Shown: one piece after another, positions 15,659-24,018 of the stretch
How positions within the stretch are numbered: position 1 is the stretch's first letter
Layout of the letters: each line of letters starts with the position of its first letter
Source: Hydrocarboniphaga sp965279055
GTDB taxonomy: Bacteria > Pseudomonadota > Gammaproteobacteria > Nevskiales > Nevskiaceae
Length of the DNA stretch: 64,000 bases
Reading direction: 5' to 3'
Assembly: GCF_965279055.1 (NCBI RefSeq)
Contig: NZ_OZ257125.1
Location: forward strand, 1,488,001 to 1,552,000
Position numbers and translations under genes: made by a program
Notes under the pieces: model-generated
What the model saw: only the letters and a program-made list of their open reading frames with translations
Databases searched by the model: none
Told to the model about the DNA's origin: nothing

Positions 15659-17635
15659 CTAACGCCGCGCCGCCGTCAGCGACACGATCAGCTCGTTGAG
15701 CCGATCGAAGCCGACCGGCTTGGTCACGTGCGCGGTGAAGCCGGCGTCGCGGCAGCGGCGGATATCGTCGTCCATGCCGTAACCGGTCATCGCGATCGAC
15801 GGCGCGCTCTGGTGCTGGACGAAGCAGCGCACCACATCCATGCCGTCGCCGTCAGGCAACCCCAGATCGCTGATCAGCAGGTCGAAGCGACCGTCGACCG
15901 CCAGCGCGCGCGCTTCCTCGACGTTGGCCGCGGCCTCGACACTGTGGCCGCTCATGTTCAGCAGGGTCACCATCGCCAGCATCGTGTCCTGGTTGTCTTC
16001 GACCAGCATGATGCGCAGCGGCCGGTTGCCGCCGCTGGATTCCAGCGGCAGCTGCGAGGCTGCGATCGGCGCGTCGGTCAGCGGCAAGGTGATCGTGAAG
16101 CTCGCGCCCTGGCCGTCGCCGGCGCTGAAGGCGGCAAGGTCGCCGCCGTGCCGCAGCGTGAGCGCATGCGCGATCGCCAGGCCCAGACCGAGGCCGCCGA
16201 ACTGGCGCGTGATCGAGGTATCGGCCTGCTCGAAAGCCGAGAAGATTTTCGGCATCGCCGCTTCGCCGATGCCGATGCCGCTGTCGGTCACGCGCACGGC
16301 GATGTGATCGGCGTCGGGGTTGCTGGTTTCGACGACGATGCCGCCATGCGTCGGCGTGAATTTGATCGCGTTGCGCAGCAGGTTCCAGACGATCTGCTGC
16401 ACGCGCGCGGCGTCGCCGTTGATGTGCGTGGAGGTCGCGTTCAGCCGCGCCTCGACGTGCAGGTTCTTGTCGGCGGCCTCGATGCGCGCATTGTGGATCA
16501 GCTCTTCCAGCGCCGCGTGCAGATCCATCGGCACCAGTTCGAGGCTCAGCTTGTCGTGGGAGATCGTGTTGAGGTCGAGCAGATCGTCGATCAGCCGCGC
16601 CTCGAGTTCGATATTGCGGCGGATTAGCGGCAACAGCTCGGACAAGCCGTCGGGCAGCACCGCGTGCTGGTCGATGAAGCGCTGTTCGATGAACGTCGTC
16701 GCCGCCAGGATCGGCGTCAGCGGCGTGCGCAGCTCGTGCGACAGCATCGCCAGGAACCGGTCCTTGGCGGCGTTGGCGGCCTCGGCCTGTTCTTTGGCCA
16801 GGCGCAGCGCGTCGGCGGCGCGGCGCTCCTCGGTGGTGTCGCGGATGATCTTTGAAAAGCCGATCAGATCGCCTTCGTCGTTGCGGATCGCGGTGGTCAC
16901 CATCGAGGCGAAGAACACCGAGCCGGTGCGGCTGGTCAGCCAGCGGTCGCGCACGTGGCTGCCGTTGATCAACGCGCCGTCCAGCGACAGCCGTACTTCG
17001 TCGACGCCGCCAGCGGGCTGGCCGGTGGATTCGAGTGCATACAGACGGCTCACCGATTCGCCGGTGATTTCGTCGGCGCGATAGCCCAGCAGGCGCTCGG
17101 CCGCGCTGTTCCAGCTGAGGATGTTGCCGTTGCGGTCGAGTCCGATCACCGCGTAGTCGCGCAGCGCGTCGACCAGCAGGCGGAAGCCGGTTTCGTATTC
17201 GCGCAGCGCGCCCTCGGCCTTGATGCGGCTGCGCCGCTCCTGCGACTCGCCGATGGCGCGGCGCACCGTCATCGGCAAGCGCTGCAGGCGCTGCTTGAGC
17301 ACATAGTCGGTGGCGCCCTGCTTGAGCATTTCCACCGCATGTTCCTCGCCCATCACGCCGGAGACGAAGATGAAGGGCACGCCCGGCGCCTCGACCCGGG
17401 CAATCGCCAGCGCCTCGGGGCCGGAGAACGTCGGCAGCATGAAGTCGGCGAGGATCACGTCGAAGCTCTGGGCGCGCAGTTGCGCGCGAAAACCGGCTTC
17501 GGTATCGACCAGGGTGACCCTGCATTCGCAGTCCAGCGTGGCGAGGCGCGCCTGCGTCAGCTCGGCATCCAGCGGGCTGTCTTCCAGCAGCAGGATGTCG
17601 AGCTTGGCGGGCCAGGCCGGCGGCGAATGCGTCAC
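15659..17635 (-). CDS. Hybrid sensor histidine kinase, REC-PAS-HisKA-HATPase-REC, 658 aa
   Basis: Cytosolic phosphorelay protein. Domains in order: receiver with Asp64 (DVILADFMLP); a linker; PAS at about 150-270 (AVIGLDRNGNILSWNSAAERLLGY); HisKA with His300 (MLSHELRTPL); HATPase with GLGLGLAIAH; and a second receiver near 540-658 (LLISDLGLPDGDG). There is no transmembrane segment. The start is GTG 17635, whose first base is the last base of the preceding receiver gene's TAG, so the two are translationally coupled. As last gene of the phytochrome operon it is a likely downstream target or modulator of the light signal. Confidence 0.9.
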   Translation of the reverse strand: MTHSPPAWPAKLDILLLEDSPLDAELTQARLATLDCECRVTLVDTEAGFRAQLRAQSFDVILADFMLPTFSGPEALAIARVEAPGVPFIFVSGVMGEEHAVEMLKQGATDYVLKQRLQRLPMTVRRAIGESQERRSRIKAEGALREYETGFRLLVDALRDYAVIGLDRNGNILSWNSAAERLLGYRADEITGESVSRLYALESTGQPAGGVDEVRLSLDGALINGSHVRDRWLTSRTGSVFFASMVTTAIRNDEGDLIGFSKIIRDTTEERRAADALRLAKEQAEAANAAKDRFLAMLSHELRTPLTPILAATTFIEQRFIDQHAVLPDGLSELLPLIRRNIELEARLIDDLLDLNTISHDKLSLELVPMDLHAALEELIHNARIEAADKNLHVEARLNATSTHINGDAARVQQIVWNLLRNAIKFTPTHGGIVVETSNPDADHIAVRVTDSGIGIGEAAMPKIFSAFEQADTSITRQFGGLGLGLAIAHALTLRHGGDLAAFSAGDGQGASFTITLPLTDAPIAASQLPLESSGGNRPLRIMLVEDNQDTMLAMVTLLNMSGHSVEAAANVEEARALAVDGRFDLLISDLGLPDGDGMDVVRCFVQHQSAPSIAMTGYGMDDDIRRCRDAGFTAHVTKPVGFDRLNELIVSLTAARR

Positions 17636-18093
17636 TACGGGTTTTTCCTGATGACGCGAGCCGAGCCCGGTGGCGGTTCGTTCAGCACCGCCCAGAAGAT
17701 GCCCAGATCGGAGATCGCATCGACGAAGTCGCGGAATGCGACCGGCTTGACCACGTAGGCATTGACGCCGAGTTCGTAGCTGCGCAGCAGGTCCTGCTCC
17801 TCACGCGACGAGGTCAGCATCACCACCGGCACGCTTTTCAATTCGGCGGTCGCGCGCACCAGCTGCAGCACCTCGATGCCGTCGACTTTAGGCAGTTTCA
17901 GATCGAGCAGGATCACCGCCGGATTGCCGCTGCCGCGATCGGCATGCGCGCCGCGGCTGAAAAGATAGTCGACGGCGTCGGCACCGTCGCGGCAGATCAC
18001 CACCTCGTTGGCGAGCTGGCTCTTCTCCAGCGCGATCAGGGTCAGTTCCAGATCCTTGGGGTCGTCCTCGACCAGCAGTATCGGTTTGAGCAT
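17635..18093 (-). CDS. Single-domain response regulator, Rcp1-like, 152 aa
   Basis: Receiver domain without an output domain. Acidic pocket LLVEDDPKD, phosphoacceptor in VILLDLKLPKVDG, conserved MLTSSREEQD and lysine in VVKPVAFRDF. The long beta4-alpha4 region and wording closely match the Rcp1/response regulators that accompany phytochromes. It lies 15 bases downstream of the phytochrome gene, so it is the probable phosphate acceptor of that kinase. Confidence 0.92.
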   Translation of the reverse strand: MLKPILLVEDDPKDLELTLIALEKSQLANEVVICRDGADAVDYLFSRGAHADRGSGNPAVILLDLKLPKVDGIEVLQLVRATAELKSVPVVMLTSSREEQDLLRSYELGVNAYVVKPVAFRDFVDAISDLGIFWAVLNEPPPGSARVIRKNP

Positions 18094-18108
18094 GGCGAAT
18101 CCGAAGCT

Positions 18109-20415
18109 CTATTGAGCCGGTTGCGGCGGGTCTTGACGGGGTGTCTTCGACGTATCGCCCGGGTTCCGGCTGAGTTCGGCCTTGGGCAAAGTGAACGAAA
18201 ACACCGCTCCGCGATCGATCTCGCCTCGCGCCCAGACCCGGCCGTCGTGACGCTCGACGATGCGCCGTACATTGGCCAGGCCAATGCCGGTGCCCTCGAA
18301 TTCCTCCATGCGGTGCAGGCGCTGAAACACACCGAACAGCTTGTTGACGTAATTCATGTTGAAGCCCACACCGTTGTCGGCGACGTGAAACGCCCAGGCA
18401 TCGGCCAGCTCCTCACTGGTGAAGGAGATCACCGCGGGGCTGCGGGTGCGCGTGTACTTGATCGCGTTGGCGAGCAGATTGCGCAGCGCCAGCTGAAGGA
18501 AAGCTGAGTCGGCCACCACCGTCGGCAACGGGCCGATATTCCACTGGACATCGCGGCCGCTGGTATCAGCGCCCAGGTCGCGGATCACCGAGGCGACCAG
18601 CTCGTTCATGTGCACCCATCCCAGACGCAGCGCGGCGCGGCCCATCTGCGAAAAACTCAGCAGGTCGTCGACCAGGGTGCCGGCGAAATGCGCGGCCTCG
18701 TCGATGTTGTTCAGGAAACGCTGGCCGCGTTCAGTCAGCTGAGCGCCCTCGAACTCCTTGAGCAGGTCGGCATAGCCGACGATGTGGCGCAGCGGCGCGC
18801 GCAGGTCATGCGACACCGAATAAGAGAAGGCCTCCAGCTCCTTGTTGGAGCGCCGCAGCTCGTCGTTGAGCGCGGCCAGTTCCTCGGCGCGGCGCAGGGC
18901 GATGGCCAGGATCGCGCGGCGCAGTTCTTCGGCGACCTCGATTTCGCTGCGGCGCCAGGGCAAGGTCTTGCCGCGCACCGTCTGGCTCCAGCTGTCGAAG
19001 CTGTGGCGCGGATGCAGCACCGATACTTCGGCCGCGGTGCCGGCATCCGGAATCGCCGCCTTGTGCGGGTTTCCGGCCCATTTCACCGTCTGGATGACTT
19101 CCGGCCTGAACCACATCACGTAATGCTGGTGCAGCTGCGAGATCGACATCGCGAGCAGGCCCGCGGCCTGCGGCTGCAGCTGCGCCGCCTGCGGATAGTC
19201 CAGCGCCAGTTCGTTGCTGGAGTACATGCCGTTGGGCACGCTCGCCGCCAGCCATTCGGCCAGCGCCAGGATCGCGTCTTCGTCGGGCGCGGCGCCGACC
19301 CGCTGGCAGCGGCCGGCCGAGACGATCGCCGCGCCGCTGGCGGCGGCCAGCCGCAGCAGTTCGTCGCCGTCGGCGGTCAGACCGTCGACGAAGTTGTCGC
19401 GCTCGGCCATCGCCGCGAGCAGGCCGACGAGGCTGCGGCGCAGCTCCAGGCCGTGAGCGGATTCAGCGCGGTCTTCCTTGGCCTCGATCTGCAACGACAG
19501 GATCTGCCCCAGGTGTTCGCAGGCGGTGCGCACTTCGAAGGGCACGGTGCGCGCGCTGGCGTGATGACAGCTGATCAGGCCCCAGAGCCGACCGCGGACG
19601 ATGATCGAAATCGACATCGACGCCAGCGTGCCCATGTTCTTCATGTACTGCACATGCACCGGCGAGACGCTGCGCAGCGCGGCGTGACTCAGATCGGTGG
19701 GCTTGCCAGTGTCCGGGTGCAGGGGCGGCAGCAGCGGAACAGGCTGGTAGTGCGCATCCGCGATCAGGCGAATGTGGTTGGCGAGGTACAGCGCGCGCGC
19801 CTGGCGCGGGATGTCCGAAGCGGGGAAGCGCAGGTCCAGATACGAGGAATAGCCCTGGTCGCGCGCTTCGGCCAGCACTTCGCCGTCGCCTTCGTCGTTG
19901 AAGCGATACACCAGCACGCGGCCGAAGCCGGTGATACGGTGCATTTCCACCGCGGCCAGTTCACACAGCTGCTGCAGCGATTCGGTCTGCTGCAGCTGCG
20001 CGACGAACGAGCGCACCAGCGGGTAGATCGCCGCGAACGAGCTGGCGTCGCGTCGCGCGGTCGGCTCCAGTTCGACGATCAGCTGGCCGGCGTGACGATG
20101 CGCGACCGCGTCGTAATGCAGGCCGCCGATGCTCATCCGGCCGGCGTAGATCGGCCGCTGCTGCAGTGATTCGCTGGCGAGCACGCGCTCCAGCTGCTGC
20201 ACGCCGGCTTGACCGACCAGTTGCTCAAGTGGACTGCCGAGCAGCACTTCGGCCGGCTTGCCGGCGACCTCGGCCAGATTGGCGCTGATCTGGATCAGCT
20301 GCAGAGCGGGCTCGCCCAGGCTCAGCAGCAGGCCGTGCGGCTGAATCGCGCCCGGCACCTGGATCGCCTCGCGATCGCAGATCGTCAGCAGTTCCGGTGT
20401 CAGCAGGTCGTTCAT
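18109..20415 (-). CDS. bphP: Bacteriophytochrome sensor histidine kinase, 768 aa
   Basis: Red/far-red light sensor that binds biliverdin covalently. The chromophore-attaching Cys13 is present in TICDREAIQVPGAIQPHG, marking a true bacteriophytochrome. Domains in order: PAS_2 (about 15-120), GAF (about 135-300) with PASDIP at 198-203 and the pyrrole-water histidine at 254, PHY (about 315-500) with the tongue PRHSF at 469-473, then HisKA with His536 (SVSHDLRAPL) and HATPase (GTGIGLANV). Every residue needed for Pr/Pfr photochemistry that I can check is there. The start overlaps the heme oxygenase stop (ATGA), so chromophore synthesis and apoprotein are co-produced. Confidence 0.95.
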   Translation of the reverse strand: MNDLLTPELLTICDREAIQVPGAIQPHGLLLSLGEPALQLIQISANLAEVAGKPAEVLLGSPLEQLVGQAGVQQLERVLASESLQQRPIYAGRMSIGGLHYDAVAHRHAGQLIVELEPTARRDASSFAAIYPLVRSFVAQLQQTESLQQLCELAAVEMHRITGFGRVLVYRFNDEGDGEVLAEARDQGYSSYLDLRFPASDIPRQARALYLANHIRLIADAHYQPVPLLPPLHPDTGKPTDLSHAALRSVSPVHVQYMKNMGTLASMSISIIVRGRLWGLISCHHASARTVPFEVRTACEHLGQILSLQIEAKEDRAESAHGLELRRSLVGLLAAMAERDNFVDGLTADGDELLRLAAASGAAIVSAGRCQRVGAAPDEDAILALAEWLAASVPNGMYSSNELALDYPQAAQLQPQAAGLLAMSISQLHQHYVMWFRPEVIQTVKWAGNPHKAAIPDAGTAAEVSVLHPRHSFDSWSQTVRGKTLPWRRSEIEVAEELRRAILAIALRRAEELAALNDELRRSNKELEAFSYSVSHDLRAPLRHIVGYADLLKEFEGAQLTERGQRFLNNIDEAAHFAGTLVDDLLSFSQMGRAALRLGWVHMNELVASVIRDLGADTSGRDVQWNIGPLPTVVADSAFLQLALRNLLANAIKYTRTRSPAVISFTSEELADAWAFHVADNGVGFNMNYVNKLFGVFQRLHRMEEFEGTGIGLANVRRIVERHDGRVWARGEIDRGAVFSFTLPKAELSRNPGDTSKTPRQDPPQPAQ

Positions 20416-21014
20416 GCGGCCTGTGCCGGTTCGTGAGCCTGAGCGAGGCTGGCGAACCACTGCGTCAGCGAGCGGAACATCGCGCCTGCGGCGGCAACGG
20501 CTTCGTCGTGCCGAGCGTCGCCGAGCGCCTGGTCCATCGCCTCGCGGAACGCGCTCCACATTCGGCCGGTGTCGGCGCCGTGGCCGAGAAAATACGAGTA
20601 GCCGAGCCCATCGTGCAGACCCAGCTGGCGTTCGAGCCGCGGGCCGATGATGCGGCCGCCTAAGGTCGAGCCCTCCATGACGTAGAGGCAGCCGAACAGC
20701 GATGGCAGCGTGTCGGTGGCGGGCAGATCGCCGGCACGCGGCAGCGCGTCGATCTCGTTCGTGTTCAGGCCCAGCGCCAGCAGATCCTGCCGCAACATCG
20801 ATGCGCGCAGGCGCGGCGCAATCAACGCGGAGAGATTTTTCGGCGCATCGCGTAACAGTTGCTGTTCGTAAGCTTCGACATAGCCGTAGAAGGCCTGCAG
20901 CACCTGGCGATAGCGGCTCGCGGTCAGCGAGTCGCTCATCAGGTCGAGTTGTCGTTCAAGGCGACCGTGATCGAGCGCGGTCTCGGCCCTGAGCCTGGCG
21001 AATAAAGCCGTCAT
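20412..21014 (-). CDS. bphO: Biliverdin-producing heme oxygenase
   Basis: Cleaves heme to biliverdin, CO and iron, supplying the phytochrome chromophore. At 200 residues it fits BphO proteins. The proximal heme-ligand histidine lies near residue 16 (TALDHGRLE), and the distal-helix glycine-rich segment appears as YVMEGSTLGGRIIGPRL. It is the first gene of the operon and overlaps bphP by four bases, an arrangement known from Pseudomonas bphOP. Confidence 0.92.
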   Translation of the reverse strand: MTALFARLRAETALDHGRLERQLDLMSDSLTASRYRQVLQAFYGYVEAYEQQLLRDAPKNLSALIAPRLRASMLRQDLLALGLNTNEIDALPRAGDLPATDTLPSLFGCLYVMEGSTLGGRIIGPRLERQLGLHDGLGYSYFLGHGADTGRMWSAFREAMDQALGDARHDEAVAAAGAMFRSLTQWFASLAQAHEPAQAA

Positions 21015-21102
21015 TTCCCCGGCGCTGGTGACGTGTCGGGGCCATGATAACTGCCGCTCGGACCAAGCGGCAGCGCCTGTCTAAGCGCAGTAACGCGGCA
21101 AT

Positions 21103-21156
21103 CCCCGGGTTGCACCCGGGCTACTCGTGACGACGTAGCCCGGGTGAAACCCGGGG
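21103..21156. repeat. Palindromic repeat, family B, copy 2
   Basis: CCCCGGGTTGCACCCGGGCTAC is followed after about 10 bases by GTAGCCCGGGTGAAACCCGGGG; it forms a long hairpin upstream of bphO and downstream of the Spy-like gene. The same arrangement occurs at 9625. Confidence 0.85.
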
Positions 21157-21173
21157 CCGTTTCAGATACAGAC

Positions 21174-21641
21174 CTATCGCGGTTCCGGCAGGTCTTCCGG
21201 GCCGTCCTTGGGCTCGGGGAGATTGGCCAGCTCGGTGGCGAGCTTGCTGCGCTGGTCCGGCGTCAGCACGCCGTAGATCTGGGTGCGCAGCTCGGCCATT
21301 TTCTGCACGCGATTGCGCGCCTCATTGGCTTCGGCATCGGCCAGCTTGGTGGTCAGCGTGCTGAACTCCTTGCTGCCCGGCACCGCCAGATCGTAGCTGC
21401 GATGCAGCTGGAACATGGCGTCGCGGCTGGCCTTGCCCTGTTCGCGCCCGGCTTCGAAAAAGCCCTTGATCTGGGTGCGCTGGGCATCGCTCAGATCGAG
21501 GTCGCGCAGTTCGTGCATGTAGGGACCGCCCGGGCCGGGTCCGTGGCCATGTCCGTCGGGGCCTGGTCCCTTGCCGGCGTAAGCCACGCCGGACAGGGCA
21601 AGGGCGGCGATCAGGGAAGCAGAGGGAATCAAGCGGCGCAT
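21174..21641 (-). CDS. Spy/CpxP-family periplasmic protein, 155 aa
   Basis: Exported helical protein. ATG 21641 has a strong AGGAGA site. The Sec signal peptide ends near GVAYA-GKG. A Gly/Pro/His-rich linker (GPGPDGHGHGPGPG) precedes helices with the LTPDQ-type motif of Spy/CpxP (GVLTPDQRSKLATEL; also LSDAQRTQIKGFFE). The family comprises chaperone-like inhibitors of envelope stress sensors and heavy-metal resistance proteins. It is divergent from a Cpx-like response regulator/sensor pair, which fits feedback control of that pair. Confidence 0.8.
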   Translation of the reverse strand: MRRLIPSASLIAALALSGVAYAGKGPGPDGHGHGPGPGGPYMHELRDLDLSDAQRTQIKGFFEAGREQGKASRDAMFQLHRSYDLAVPGSKEFSTLTTKLADAEANEARNRVQKMAELRTQIYGVLTPDQRSKLATELANLPEPKDGPEDLPEPR

Positions 21642-21814
21642 ATCAATCTCCTGTGGGTCCATCCGCGCTTTCAAGACAGTGGGGGGGATGAGGTGAAAGC
21701 GCCGATGTATTCAACCGTGGGGGCGGATCGCGAAACGTTGCGCACCAGTAAAGATGGGTAAACCGCAATCTCCACGCTTGCGGTGAGCGCGCAGCGCAAG
21801 CAACAGTACGCTCC

Positions 21815-22522
21815 ATGAACGGACTTCCGAATCGCATTCTGATCGCCGACGACGATCGTGAACTATGCAGGTTGCTGCAGGACTATCTGGGCCGCGAAGG
21901 CTTCGATGTCGACGTCGTCCACGACGGCAACGGCGCGCTCGATCGCCTGGCCGATCCGTCGCGCCGCCCCGACCTGATGATCCTCGACGTGACCATGCCC
22001 GGCCGCGACGGCCTGCAGACGCTCGCCGAATTGCGCGCGCGTCACGGCCTGCCGGTGATCATGCTGTCGGCACGCGGCGAGCCGGTGGACCGCGTGGTCG
22101 GGCTGGAGCTCGGCGCCGACGATTACCTGTCCAAGCCCTGCCTGCCGCGGGAGCTGTTGGCGCGGGTGCGCGCGCGTCTGCGGCAGTCGTCGGCGGCTTT
22201 GCCGCAGGCGGTGCAGGCCGGGCCGCTGCGGCTGTTCCCGGGTGAACGCCGTGCGCTGATCGAAGGCATCGAGCTGGAACTCACCGGTGCCGAATTCTCG
22301 CTGCTGCTGGCGCTGGCGCAGCGCGCCGGCCAGGTGGTCGACAAGGCCTTGCTGACGCGCGAAGCCCTCGGCCGCGAGATCGAGCGCTTCGACCGCAGCG
22401 TCGACGTGCACCTGTCGCGGCTGCGCAAGAAACTCGGCGATGCCTCGGCGCTGGCGCCGCGCATCGAGGCGATCCGCGGCGCCGGTTATCAGCTGATCCT
22501 GGCGGGCGGCGCGACGACGTGA
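21815..22522 (+). CDS. OmpR-family response regulator, CpxR-like, 235 aa
   Basis: DNA-binding response regulator. The receiver domain (about 1-120) has the acidic pocket IADDDRE, phosphoacceptor in LMILDVTMPGRDG, the threonine position as serine in VIMLSARGE, and lysine in YLSKPCLP. A linker leads to a winged-helix domain (about 135-230) ending with RSVDVHLSRLRKKLGD and IRGAGYQL. The gene overlaps the sensor gene (GTGA at 22519-22522). The neighbouring Spy-like gene is its likely target. Confidence 0.92.
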   Translation: MNGLPNRILIADDDRELCRLLQDYLGREGFDVDVVHDGNGALDRLADPSRRPDLMILDVTMPGRDGLQTLAELRARHGLPVIMLSARGEPVDRVVGLELGADDYLSKPCLPRELLARVRARLRQSSAALPQAVQAGPLRLFPGERRALIEGIELELTGAEFSLLLALAQRAGQVVDKALLTREALGREIERFDRSVDVHLSRLRKKLGDASALAPRIEAIRGAGYQLILAGGATT

Positions 22523-23934
22523 GCCGCCTTTACCTGCGGCTGCTGCTGTGGTTCGTGCTCGCCAACGTCGCCACCCTGATGGTGTCGGTGTTCGTCACCG
22601 AGCGCATCGCGCGCTACAACTACGGCGACGATCCCGACTGGGCCGCGCTGGCCGAAGAAGCCAACGACGCCTACATCAATCAGGGCACCAGCGGCCTGGT
22701 CGCGTGGATCGAACAGCAGCGCCATCGCGGCATCGAGGCCGCGCTGTATGAAAACGAAAAGAGCCTTGGCGGCCGCACGCTGCCGATGCTGCGGCGGCCG
22801 CCGTCGCTGTTGTTTTCCGAAGAGCCGGACGAGCGTGATCGTGATCGTCTTCCACCGGAAAATGGCGAGGGCGGACCGCCGCCGCCGGAAGGCACCGCGA
22901 TCGGCAGCATCAACAGCTTCATCCGCGGCGGCCCGCCGCGCCGGCTGATCACCATCGGCCAGGCGGTCACCGGCCGCGACGGCATCACCCGCCAGCTGGT
23001 GGCGATGCGCCGGCCGCGGCCGCCGTTCCCGAGCATGCCGATCGTCTGGGCGACGCAGATCGCGGCGTCGCTGTTGATCATCGGTGTCGTCGGCTGGTGG
23101 ATCGCGCGCACCATCGCGCGACCGGTGGCGGCGGTGCGCGAGGCCGCGCGGCGCTTCGCGTCGGGTGATCTCGCCGCGCGCGTGCCGGCACGCTATACGC
23201 AGTCCGGCGACGAGGTCGGCGATCTGGCGCGCGACTTCGACCGCATGGCGGGTCGCATCGAAACCCTGGTCACCAGCGAGCGCGGCGTGCTGCAGGACGT
23301 GTCGCACGAGCTGCGCTCACCGCTGGCGCGCCTGCATCTGCTGCTCGACCTGGCGCAGCGCAGCCCGCCGCACGAGGCCGCGGCGCATTTCACCCGGGCC
23401 GAGCACGAAATCAGCCGCCTCGATCAGCTGATCGGCCAGGCGCTGGCGCTGTCGCGGCTGGAATCCGATCTGCCCGGCTCGGACCGGCTGTCGTTCGACT
23501 TGAGCGAGCTGCTGCATGCCAAGATCGAAGACTGGCAGCTCGAAGCCGGCGCGCGTGACGTCGGACTGGAGCTGGTCGAATTGCCGGATGGCCTGTCGAT
23601 TGCCGGCAGCGAAGAACTGGTCGGACGCGCGATCGACAATCTGCTGGCCAACGCGATCAAGTTCAGCGACGACGGCGGCCGCGTGCAGGTGACGCTGTCG
23701 CGTCGCGCCAGTGATGTCGAAATCCGCGTGCGCGATCACGGCCCTGGCGTGCCGGAGGAAGACCTGTCGCGGCTGTTCCGGCCGTTCTTCCGCGGCACCA
23801 ATGCGGTTCGCGCCGAAGGCCATGGGCTGGGACTGGCGATCGTGCAACGCGTGGTCACCGCGCATCGCGGCAGCGTCAGCGCAGTCAATGCGCCCGGTGG
23901 CGGGCTGGAAGTCGTTCTGCGTTTGCCGTCGTAG
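22519..23934 (+). CDS. Sensor histidine kinase, CpxA-like, 471 aa
   Basis: Inner-membrane kinase paired with the preceding regulator. Starts at GTG 22519 inside the regulator's stop. Layout: TM1 (LYLRLLLWFVLANVATLMV), a periplasmic domain of about 150 residues with a charged Pro/Gly-rich loop (RDRDRLPPENGEGGPPPPEG), TM2 (WATQIAASLLIIGVVGWWIA), HAMP (ARPVAAVREAARRFASGDL), HisKA with the phosphoacceptor His in QDVSHELRSPL, and HATPase with N and G boxes (NLLANAIKFS, GHGLGLAIVQRV). Likely senses envelope conditions, by homology and context. Confidence 0.9.
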   Translation: MSRLYLRLLLWFVLANVATLMVSVFVTERIARYNYGDDPDWAALAEEANDAYINQGTSGLVAWIEQQRHRGIEAALYENEKSLGGRTLPMLRRPPSLLFSEEPDERDRDRLPPENGEGGPPPPEGTAIGSINSFIRGGPPRRLITIGQAVTGRDGITRQLVAMRRPRPPFPSMPIVWATQIAASLLIIGVVGWWIARTIARPVAAVREAARRFASGDLAARVPARYTQSGDEVGDLARDFDRMAGRIETLVTSERGVLQDVSHELRSPLARLHLLLDLAQRSPPHEAAAHFTRAEHEISRLDQLIGQALALSRLESDLPGSDRLSFDLSELLHAKIEDWQLEAGARDVGLELVELPDGLSIAGSEELVGRAIDNLLANAIKFSDDGGRVQVTLSRRASDVEIRVRDHGPGVPEEDLSRLFRPFFRGTNAVRAEGHGLGLAIVQRVVTAHRGSVSAVNAPGGGLEVVLRLPS

Positions 23935-23936
23935 CG

Positions 23937-23999
23937 GGTCGCGGGCAAGCCCGCTCCTACATCGATGAGCTTTTTGTAGGAGCGGGCTTGCTCGCGACC
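23937..23999. repeat. Palindromic repeat, family A, copy 2
   Basis: GGTCGCGGGCAAGCCCGCTCCTAC is followed, after a T-rich centre, by GTAGGAGCGGGCTTGCTCGCGACC. It lies between convergent genes, and its arms differ from copies 1 and 3 in the middle (GGGCAAGCCC rather than GGACAGG). Confidence 0.85.
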
Positions 24000-24018
24000 G
24001 AATACCGAACCGAAACGA

